Source: Planctomycetaceae bacterium
GTDB lineage: Bacteria; Planctomycetota; Phycisphaerae; Sedimentisphaerales; UBA12454
Length of the DNA stretch: 64,000 nucleotides
Direction of reading: 5' to 3'
NCBI GenBank assembly: GCA_021371795.1
Contig: JAJFVK010000008.1
Span: 62,001 to 126,000 of the forward strand
Part shown: positions 58,028-64,000 of the stretch, piece after piece
How positions within the stretch are numbered: the stretch's first letter is position 1
How the letters are laid out: each line of letters opens with the position of its first letter
Made by a program: the position numbers and the translations under genes
The notes under the pieces: generated by a model
Databases searched by the model: none
What the model was told of the DNA's origin: nothing
The model's input: only the letters and a program-made list of their open reading frames with translations

Positions 58028-59160
58028 TAATATCGAAATTGAGAATTTTCGCTGTGATGGCCAAAGAGTTTACGCAATTGCATCGCGACCGCGTTACTTA
58101 CGCGATGATTCTGGTGATTCCAATAATGCAGTTGCTTTTGTATGGTTACGCTATCAATATGGACCCGCACCATCTTCCCGCTGCTGTTTTCTCGAACGAC
58201 AAAAGCACGCTCGCGAATACAATTATTAGCGCGATAGAGCAGACGTCTTATGTCGATGTGAAATATCTGCCGACTTCCGAAGCCGAACTCGACAGGCTTA
58301 TGCGTCTTGGCAAAGTTATGCTCACGATAACGATTCCGCCTGACTTTACGCAGCGTGTACTGAAACACGACAATGCGCAAATTCTTGTCGAGGCCGACGC
58401 ATCCGACCCGCAATCTGCCGGCAACGCGCTGGCGGCAATTTCTGCTCTGTCGGAAACAGTGCTTGCGAATGAACTTCGCGGGCCGGTTGGAAATTATAAA
58501 ACCCAAAAGCCGTTCGATGTTGTCGTTCACAGAAAGTTCAATCCCGAAAATATTTCATCATATAATATTGTGCCGGGTATGCTCGGCGTTGTGCTGACGA
58601 TGACGCTTGTGATGATGACTGCGCTTGCGGTTACGCGCGAAACCGAACGCGGCACAATGGAAAGTCTGCTCTCAACGCCGGCAATGCCGCTGGAAATAAT
58701 GATTGGCAAACTGACGCCGTATATTATTGTTGGAATAATACAGGTCAGCGTGATTTTAATATTGGGGAGAATATTATTTGGCGTTCCAATGGCGAAAAGT
58801 CTTGCCGGCTGGTTTGCGCTTTCGATAGGCGCCGCGTTGTTTATCATCGGCAATCTTGGGCTTGGGTATTTTATTTCAACACTTGCACGCAATCAGTTGC
58901 AGGCAATGCAATTATCCGTATTTGTGTTTTTGCCGTCGATATTTTTGTCGGGTTTTATGTTTCCGTTTTACGGTCTGCCCGGCTGGGCAAGATTTATTGG
59001 AAACCTGCTTCCGATAACGCATTTTTTAAGAGTTGTCAGAGGCACGCTTCTGAAAGGCCAGATTTTATCAGATATGGGCACCAGTCTTGCCTGCCTTTCG
59101 ATTATTGTAGTTGTTATTTTAACCATAACAGTAGTGCGTTCACGTACTACACTTGATTAA
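58024..59160 (+). CDS. ABC-2 type permease
   Basis: 378 residues. One N-terminal membrane helix, a large periplasmic domain (about 50-180) with the AVFSNDKST segment, and five or six C-terminal helices. RETERGTMESLLSTPAMPLEIMIGK is the cytoplasmic coupling region of ABC-2 permeases, and SGFMFPFYGLPGWARFIG with LPITHFLRVVRGTLLKG are typical of the YhhJ/YbhR type. It works with the ATPase and HlyD protein upstream in a drug or lipid export system. Confidence 0.92.
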   Translation: MIISKLRIFAVMAKEFTQLHRDRVTYAMILVIPIMQLLLYGYAINMDPHHLPAAVFSNDKSTLANTIISAIEQTSYVDVKYLPTSEAELDRLMRLGKVMLTITIPPDFTQRVLKHDNAQILVEADASDPQSAGNALAAISALSETVLANELRGPVGNYKTQKPFDVVVHRKFNPENISSYNIVPGMLGVVLTMTLVMMTALAVTRETERGTMESLLSTPAMPLEIMIGKLTPYIIVGIIQVSVILILGRILFGVPMAKSLAGWFALSIGAALFIIGNLGLGYFISTLARNQLQAMQLSVFVFLPSIFLSGFMFPFYGLPGWARFIGNLLPITHFLRVVRGTLLKGQILSDMGTSLACLSIIVVVILTITVVRSRTTLD

Positions 59161-59176
59161 TATAGAAGGAATGAAA

Positions 59177-59788
59177 ATGAACGACAGCAAAAAACTTACA
59201 CGTGCCGAAAAAGCAAAGGAAAAACGTGTCGCGATTATCCAGGCCGCGAAGAATGAGTTTATCAGCAAGGGTTTCGAGGCCGCCAGAATCGATGAGATTG
59301 CGAAAAAGGCGAATGTTGCCAAAGGCACTGTGTATTTGTACTTTCCGAATAAGGAAGAATTGTTCAATGAAATGATACGAACTGTTATGATGCCGTTGAT
59401 AGATGATATCAAACAGGCACTTGACGGCCAGACCCAGGCGACAAAGGAATTATACGAGCCGGCGTTTTCGGTGTTATTGAAAAGGATGTTGTCCGCTGAA
59501 GTCGGCCCTGTAATGCGATTGATGATTTCTGAAGCGATTAGATTCCCGAAACTCGGCGAATTTTTCAGGCAGGGGGTGGTTGCGCCGATAATAGAAAAGC
59601 AAAAAATGTTGTTGAAAAGCGCAGGCCAAACCGGAAAACTGCGTAACCCGTTAATAGCGGAATATCCTCAACTGATTCTTTCGCCGATTTTGTTGACGGT
59701 TATCTGGCAGGGACTCTTTAAACAGTTCGTTCCTGACGATGTCTCGGAAATGATGAAGCTGCATTTTGAGTTGCTGTTCAAAAATTAA
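59177..59788 (+). CDS. TetR-family transcriptional repressor of the efflux operon
   Basis: 203 residues from the ATG at 59177, which is correctly spaced from AAGGA. Winged/helix-turn-helix TetR N-terminus: IIQAAKNEFISKGFEAARIDE with IAKKANVAKGTVYLYFPNKEELFNE. The C-terminal ligand domain is not assigned. It lies at the end of the operon, and the operator is at 56114-56131, so it should repress its own operon until an inducing compound binds. Confidence 0.9.
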   Translation: MNDSKKLTRAEKAKEKRVAIIQAAKNEFISKGFEAARIDEIAKKANVAKGTVYLYFPNKEELFNEMIRTVMMPLIDDIKQALDGQTQATKELYEPAFSVLLKRMLSAEVGPVMRLMISEAIRFPKLGEFFRQGVVAPIIEKQKMLLKSAGQTGKLRNPLIAEYPQLILSPILLTVIWQGLFKQFVPDDVSEMMKLHFELLFKN

Positions 59789-59841
59789 TCAAATATTCCT
59801 GTTGTTGATTTTTTTTGTTATTTAGGTTAAACTTCCACACG

Positions 59842-60693
59842 ATGAATAGAAAGGATTCAAAAGTCAGCAGTCGGACTCTCAAGGCCGCGGAAGATAACGG
59901 ATATTTCGCCCGCACGGCCCGGTCGATATACGCGCTGATTTTTCTGCTGCCTTTCATCGTACTTTACGAAATTCTCGTCCTAAAAATCAACCCACAGCTC
60001 CTTAGTTCTCCTTCCAGTCATGTCCGCGGCGGGGTTGTCGCGTTTGTCTGGATACAAAACTTCCTGCAATACATCGGCCTTGACGGCAAATCCTCATGGC
60101 TCTTTGCGCCGCTTGTCATTATCATAACGCTTATTATTTTGCAGATGACTTCCCGCAGGCCGTGGAAGATTGTCTGGCTTGATTTTGTCGCGATGACCGG
60201 CGAGTGCATTACGATTGCGCTTCCGCTGATTGTTCTGGCGATGGTTCTCAATCGTCCGTCGCAGCAGGGTAAACAATTGGCAGCGGTCATAACGAATCTT
60301 GCATCGGGGTATGGCGGCCATAGTTTCTCAATGGATATCATCACCGGAATCGGAGCCGGTATTTACGAAGAGCTGATTTTCAGGCTCGTTTTGATTTGCG
60401 TCTTTATGTTCTTCTTCGAGACAGTTCTTGGCGTAAAAAAGACTAACTCTATTTTGTTTTCGGTGCTAATTTCAGCGGTGCTTTTCAGTTTGCACCATCA
60501 TTATGTTTTCATTCACGGCCATTTCGCAAGATCGGAAATTTTCGCATTGGCGCCGTTTATGTTTCGGACAATAGCCGGTGTTTATTTCGCCATTATATTT
60601 GTAGTACGGGGCTACGGCGTTGTTGCCGGCACACACATTTTCTACGATGTTATCGCCACAATTCTGAACATTTTACTGTTCAAACAGTACTGA
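59842..60693 (+). CDS. CPBP-family intramembrane metalloprotease
   Basis: 283 residues with about seven membrane helices. The CPBP (Abi/CAAX-like) motifs are GIGAGIYEELIFRLVLI (EExxxR) with FSLHHHYVFIHG and GTHIFYDV supplying histidines and an Asp/Asn. Functions in bacteria include bacteriocin immunity and signalling; nothing in the neighbourhood specifies it. The ATG at 59842 is preferred to an upstream alternative. Confidence 0.85.
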   Translation: MNRKDSKVSSRTLKAAEDNGYFARTARSIYALIFLLPFIVLYEILVLKINPQLLSSPSSHVRGGVVAFVWIQNFLQYIGLDGKSSWLFAPLVIIITLIILQMTSRRPWKIVWLDFVAMTGECITIALPLIVLAMVLNRPSQQGKQLAAVITNLASGYGGHSFSMDIITGIGAGIYEELIFRLVLICVFMFFFETVLGVKKTNSILFSVLISAVLFSLHHHYVFIHGHFARSEIFALAPFMFRTIAGVYFAIIFVVRGYGVVAGTHIFYDVIATILNILLFKQY

Positions 60694-60738
60694 AAACAGG
60701 GAAACCTGACGCCCTCAAGGGTAAAAAAAATTGGCTTT

Positions 60739-60766
60739 TTGACAAAGTCGAAAAAAATTATATATT
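60739..60766 (+). promoter_or_regulatory. Candidate promoter upstream of the DUF2617-like gene
   Basis: TTGACA (60739-60744), 16-base spacer, TATATT (60761-60766). A 16-base palindrome TTATCA-ATAC-TGATAA (60839-60854) lies about 70 bases further down, before the ATG; its role is unknown. Confidence 0.4.
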
Positions 60767-60923
60767 TTTTTTACAATCATTATTGCTTCTGTCTGCTGAA
60801 TTTGTGGAATAATCGTCCTATAAGAGCGCAAAACCCGATTATCAATACTGATAACGGCCTTGATTCAAATCTGCGTTTCTGCTAAAATAACAGGGTAAAG
60901 AACAAGAAAAATTGTCGTTCTAA

Positions 60924-61484
60924 ATGGGTTCAAAGATGGATACACCAAATAATACAAATGTAGTTGTCAGCGAGTTGACCTTCACGCTTTACCAAAGGCC
61001 GCTTCATCCGGAGCTTTTCAATATTTTTGAGAAGCGCACAATCAAGACGGATAAATATGAAGCCTTGATTTGGGCGACAGGCGGTTCGCACGTGGTAAGT
61101 GTATTCTCGAATGAGCTTTGTCTTTCCGAACTTATCAGCACGCCGACTCAACTGCTGCCTCGTCGGGGGCTGATTGAACGTTTCCGTTTTGCCGGCCAAA
61201 GAAATCACAAATGCACGCTCGCCAAAGGTTTGAGCTATATGACTGATTTCCAGGTCGAGAAAATGAGCCCGAATCTCTATCGTCAAAGTCATAGCGACCT
61301 TGAAAAGTTCGCACGCAATCGCGGTATGTTTGTGAAGTTTCCGAAAATGGCTGTTGGCGGTCTTGAGCCGTTCAGCTATATCGACTTCGAAGCAAGGCGC
61401 GATGAACTGCACATTCACGCGTTCCACGCATATCCTGACCAGGTTACGATTATCAAAACCCAGTCGCTGTTCGATATGCACTAA
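60924..61484 (+). CDS. DUF2617-like protein of unknown function
   Basis: 186 residues. Conserved features resemble DUF2617: TLYQRPLHPELFNIFEKRTI, GGSHVVSVFSNELCLSEL, LLPRRGLIERFRFAGQRN and the ARRDELHIHAFHAYPDQVTIIKTQSL end. Members are known from planctomycetes and related groups, function unknown. The family assignment is tentative. The Met at 60924 or 60936 can start it. A strong terminator follows. Confidence 0.7.
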   Translation: MGSKMDTPNNTNVVVSELTFTLYQRPLHPELFNIFEKRTIKTDKYEALIWATGGSHVVSVFSNELCLSELISTPTQLLPRRGLIERFRFAGQRNHKCTLAKGLSYMTDFQVEKMSPNLYRQSHSDLEKFARNRGMFVKFPKMAVGGLEPFSYIDFEARRDELHIHAFHAYPDQVTIIKTQSLFDMH

Positions 61485-61525
61485 GCGTTAAGCCTCCTTA
61501 AAAATAAACGCTTACAAAATTCCAA

Positions 61526-61557
61526 CTAACCCTGCTGTCACAGGGTTAGTTTTTTTA
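61526..61557 (+). terminator. Rho-independent terminator after the DUF2617-like gene
   Basis: CTAACCCTG/CAGGGTTAG stem with a CTGTCA loop and a seven-T tract, about 40 bases past the stop codon. Confidence 0.9.
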
Positions 61558-61624
61558 TGCCTAAAATTCTTTGTGCCTTCGTGTCTTAATAGCTATAATA
61601 CCGGTTTTCTACCGGAGTTAATAT

Positions 61625-62824
61625 ATGCTCAGATTGGTAAGCTTTGTCGGCTTGTTTGTGATGGTAATTATTGCCTGGCTGCTTTCATCTAATAGGAAGA
61701 AGATGAACAGTCGGCTGATTATCAGCGGGATAATTTTGCAGTTTGCACTGGCGGTAATTATTCTTCGCACGTCTTTTGGCCAATGCGCCTTCGATAAGGT
61801 CAGACTTTTAATTACTAATCTAATCGGCTTTTCAGCGCAGGGCAGCGAATTTGTTTTCGGCACCGGCTTCAAGGAGCATTTCTTCGCATTTTCAGTTCTG
61901 CCTACGATAATTTTTGTTTCGTCATTGATGACGGTTTTATTTTATCTCGGCGTTTTGCAAAAGATTGTCGAGATTATGGCGAAAGTTATGGTTTATGTGA
62001 TGGATGCTTCCGGCTCTGAATCGCTTGCGACCGCGGCCAATGTCTTTATGGGAATGTCCGAAGCGCCGCTTGTAATCAGGCCTTATATAAAGACAATGAC
62101 GCGTTCGGAAATTATGACGATGATGACTGGCGGAATGGCGACAATCTCCGGCGCAACGCTTGCCGCTTACACCGGCTTCGGCGCAGATGCAGGACACCTG
62201 CTGACCGCTTCGATAATCTCCGCACCAGCCGCGATAGTAATTGCGAAAATTATGGTGCCGGAAACTGAAACCTCGCAAACCAAGGGCGTGGTAAAAGTTG
62301 TAATTCCTCGCGAAGACACAAATGTGCTTGAAGCTGCCTGCCGCGGCGCGGTTGACGGCGCGAAGATGGCGATTAGTATTGCTGCGGTAGTTATTTGTTT
62401 TATCGGATTTGTCGCGATGATAAATTGGCTGCTGGGTTTTCTGCCGAGTTTGAATGCCGAGCCGATTACGATGCAGCGTGTTCTTGGCTGGCTCTTTTCG
62501 CCGCTTGCGTGGACTATGGGAATAGATTTTAAAGATGCTTCGCTTGTCGGCTCATTGCTTGGCGAAAGAATTGTGCTGAACGAATTTATCGCGTACATTG
62601 ATTTGGGCAAAGCGAAGGAGTTGATTTCACCTCGTTCGTTTACGATAGCGACGTATGCTCTTTGTGGTTTCGCGAATTTCGGTTCGGTTGCGATTTTGAT
62701 TGGCGGAATGGGTACGATTGTACCGGAGCGTAAAAAGGATTTCGCGCAGCTCGGTTTTAAATCTATGATAGCCGGCATGCTGGCGTGCTTTATGACCGCC
62801 TGCATCGCAGGAATCTTAATTTAA
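61625..62824 (+). CDS. nupC: Concentrative nucleoside transporter (NupC/CNT family)
   Basis: 399 residues, multi-pass. CNT markers are FVFGTGFKEHFFAFSVLPTII, MGMSEAPLVIRPYIKTMTRSEIMTMMTGG with the ATISGATLAAY segment, and LNEFIAYIDL and ALCGFANFGSVAI near the C-terminus. It imports nucleosides with H+ or Na+. The start ATG has no strong ribosome site. It is followed by the MBL gene 13 bases later. Confidence 0.93.
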   Translation: MLRLVSFVGLFVMVIIAWLLSSNRKKMNSRLIISGIILQFALAVIILRTSFGQCAFDKVRLLITNLIGFSAQGSEFVFGTGFKEHFFAFSVLPTIIFVSSLMTVLFYLGVLQKIVEIMAKVMVYVMDASGSESLATAANVFMGMSEAPLVIRPYIKTMTRSEIMTMMTGGMATISGATLAAYTGFGADAGHLLTASIISAPAAIVIAKIMVPETETSQTKGVVKVVIPREDTNVLEAACRGAVDGAKMAISIAAVVICFIGFVAMINWLLGFLPSLNAEPITMQRVLGWLFSPLAWTMGIDFKDASLVGSLLGERIVLNEFIAYIDLGKAKELISPRSFTIATYALCGFANFGSVAILIGGMGTIVPERKKDFAQLGFKSMIAGMLACFMTACIAGILI

Positions 62825-62837
62825 AAAAAGGAAAAGG

Positions 62838-63623
62838 ATGCCATTGTATTTTCAATCTTTAAGAAGCGGCAGCACTGGAAATTGTCTGCTTGTGCGCACG
62901 GATAAAACCACAATCCTGCTTGATTGCGGCCTGGGTACAATGAGACGAACGCGTGAAATTCTTTCACAGAGCGTAAAAAATCCCAGCCAAATCGATATGA
63001 TTCTGGTTTCGCACCTTCATTCCGACCATATAAGTCATTATCCAATGCGGGTTATTGCTGATGAAGGAATTAAGCTGAAAGTTCACAAGGATTGCCTTAA
63101 CGATTTGGAATGCAGACATTTTCGCAATAGCGGAATGGAGAATTTGAAGGTTGAATGTTATGAAACGAAGAAGTTTCAGTTTGGCGATCTTATCATCGAA
63201 CCATTTCAAATTCCACACAATCCATGTTTTATAACCTGCGGCTTTGTCATTTATCATAACGATAAAAAAATTGTTGTCGCAACGGATTTCAGAGACGCAA
63301 AAGATTTGGAACAGTACTTTATCGACGCGGATTTTATTTTCGTTGAGTCTAATCACGACTTGGAACTGCTGCGAAAATTTTTCAATCCCAACAGTCTCTA
63401 TCACATGCCGAATCCCAAGACAGCGAAATTTGTCTGCGATGTGATAAAAAAAAGCAGAAAAAATCCTTCGCTTGTAATGCTTGGCCATTTGAGCGGCGAA
63501 AGAAATACTCCGCAAATCGCGATAAAGGAAATTAAGACGGCGTTCAAACAAACCGGCATAGACGACAATTTAAAAGTCGTAACCGCTCCTCCTCACGAAA
63601 CCAGTGAAATCATCGAAATATAA
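62838..63623 (+). CDS. Metallo-beta-lactamase-fold hydrolase (YycJ/WalJ-like)
   Basis: 261 residues. RSGSTGNCLLVRTDKTTILLDCGLG, SHLHSDHI (H-x-H-x-D-H) and further His/Asp ligands (VATDFRDA, GHLSGERNTPQ) are typical of the YycJ-type MBL family, often thought to be exonucleases or phosphodiesterases. AAAAGG lies upstream. A CACGAA-type spacer follows. Confidence 0.88.
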   Translation: MPLYFQSLRSGSTGNCLLVRTDKTTILLDCGLGTMRRTREILSQSVKNPSQIDMILVSHLHSDHISHYPMRVIADEGIKLKVHKDCLNDLECRHFRNSGMENLKVECYETKKFQFGDLIIEPFQIPHNPCFITCGFVIYHNDKKIVVATDFRDAKDLEQYFIDADFIFVESNHDLELLRKFFNPNSLYHMPNPKTAKFVCDVIKKSRKNPSLVMLGHLSGERNTPQIAIKEIKTAFKQTGIDDNLKVVTAPPHETSEIIEI

Positions 63624-63628
63624 AAAAA

Positions 63629-63656
63629 TTCGTGTCTATTCGTGAAAATTCGTGGT
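63629..63656. repeat. CGTGTCTATTCGTGAAAATTCGTGG spacer repeat
   Basis: Three ATTCGTG units of about 10-base period, the inverse of the CACGAAT type seen at 45744 and 55245. It lies between the convergent MBL and TRAP genes. Confidence 0.6.
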
Positions 63657-63657
63657 T

Positions 63658-64000
63658 TCATTTCAGCAAGCTCGGCAAATACGTCGCTATCGCCGGAAAC
63701 AGCATCAGCAGAATAATGCAAACGATATACGCTGGCGTGAAAATGTTCACACCTTTATAAACTTCTTTCATCGGCACATCTTTCGCCATCGAGGCTACAA
63801 CAAAAGTTACCGCACCGACCGGCGGGCTAATCGCGCCGAACGTAGTAATGACGGTAATCGTAACGCCGAACCACAGCGGGTCATAACCGAGGCTCGTCGC
63901 GACAGGGAAAAATATCGGAATTGTAATAATCAGCAGCGCCAGCGCATCCATAATCATTCCGCCGACGATATAAATCCCGAAGATAATCATCATAATCACA
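63658..64000 (-). CDS. TRAP transporter large permease (DctM-type), partial
   Basis: The C-terminal 113 residues of a DctM-family permease; the 5' part lies beyond the window. GGMIMDALALLIITIPIFFPV, FGVTITVITTFGAISPPVGAVTFVVASMAKDV and the last membrane helix (IVCIILLMLFPAIATYL) match the family. It imports organic acids with a binding protein and DctQ partner not visible here. Confidence 0.9.
   Translation of the reverse strand, partial: VIMMIIFGIYIVGGMIMDALALLIITIPIFFPVATSLGYDPLWFGVTITVITTFGAISPPVGAVTFVVASMAKDVPMKEVYKGVNIFTPAYIVCIILLMLFPAIATYLPSLLK

Noticed and set aside
1-64000. CRISPR array, prophage, rRNA operon or plasmid origin
   Set aside because: No regularly spaced direct repeats with unique spacers, no phage structural genes, no rRNA sequence and no replication genes were seen.

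Overview
The window reads as chromosomal DNA of an anaerobic or microaerophilic planctomycete, most likely a Phycisphaerae/Sedimentisphaerales-type bacterium. This placement is an inference from several traits. Tandem pseudopilins carry the planctomycete H-X9-DG signature. A secreted protein ends in a dockerin-like tail. The DNA is AT-leaning. Oxygen and NO defence uses superoxide reductase, rubredoxin, ferritin and hybrid cluster protein rather than catalase or SOD. Intergenic spacers are filled by short palindromic or CACGAA-type repeats. Almost everything is ordinary chromosomal gene content; only a REP-associated transposase and its repeats look mobile.

Layout. 1-8.7 kb: ASCH-domain protein and RodA, then an operon of two pseudopilins, a membrane protein, a BlaI-type repressor and a giant M56 (BlaR1-like) sensor, preceded by a promoter flanked and overlapped by two dyads. 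8.7-14.3 kb: LepA, two secreted Cys-rich proteins (one metallothionein-like), secreted GWINF-repeat and beta-helix proteins, a patatin lipoprotein. 14.4-20.8 kb: pyruvate phosphate dikinase, tRNA-His, HemW, PgsA, RimO (with an intragenic palindromic repeat). 20.8-28.8 kb: a secretin lipoprotein with a long coiled coil, TrmB, an isochorismatase-fold protein lacking its cysteine, alkaline phosphatase, a four-gene SdpI/DUF2089 membrane operon, and a RAYT transposase with REP-like repeats. 28.9-36.2 kb: receiver-domain protein with GroES/GroEL, glutamine amidotransferase, kinase-like protein, an intergenic region holding two probable minus-strand small RNAs, and a sodium/solute symporter.

36.2-46.6 kb: PheT (short form), PrmC, the TPP-riboswitch-controlled thiFSGH operon, glycyl- and asparaginyl-tRNA synthetases with small genes between them. 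46.6-56 kb: ferredoxin protein, cupin, hybrid cluster protein and its Rrf2 regulator, then one long minus-strand run nth-hypF-hypC-superoxide reductase-ferritin-ferritin-like-rubredoxin-zwf. 56-64 kb: a HlyD/ABC-2/TetR efflux operon with a clear operator, CPBP protease, DUF2617-like protein, nucleoside transporter, MBL hydrolase and the 3' end of a TRAP transporter permease.

The most interesting unexplained signal is at 34140-34356. Two tandem transcript-like units on the minus strand each end in a hairpin plus U-tract and show CUCC-rich (anti-Shine-Dalgarno-like) loops. A sigma70-like promoter precedes the outer unit. All functional calls are from reading the sequence; no searches were run.
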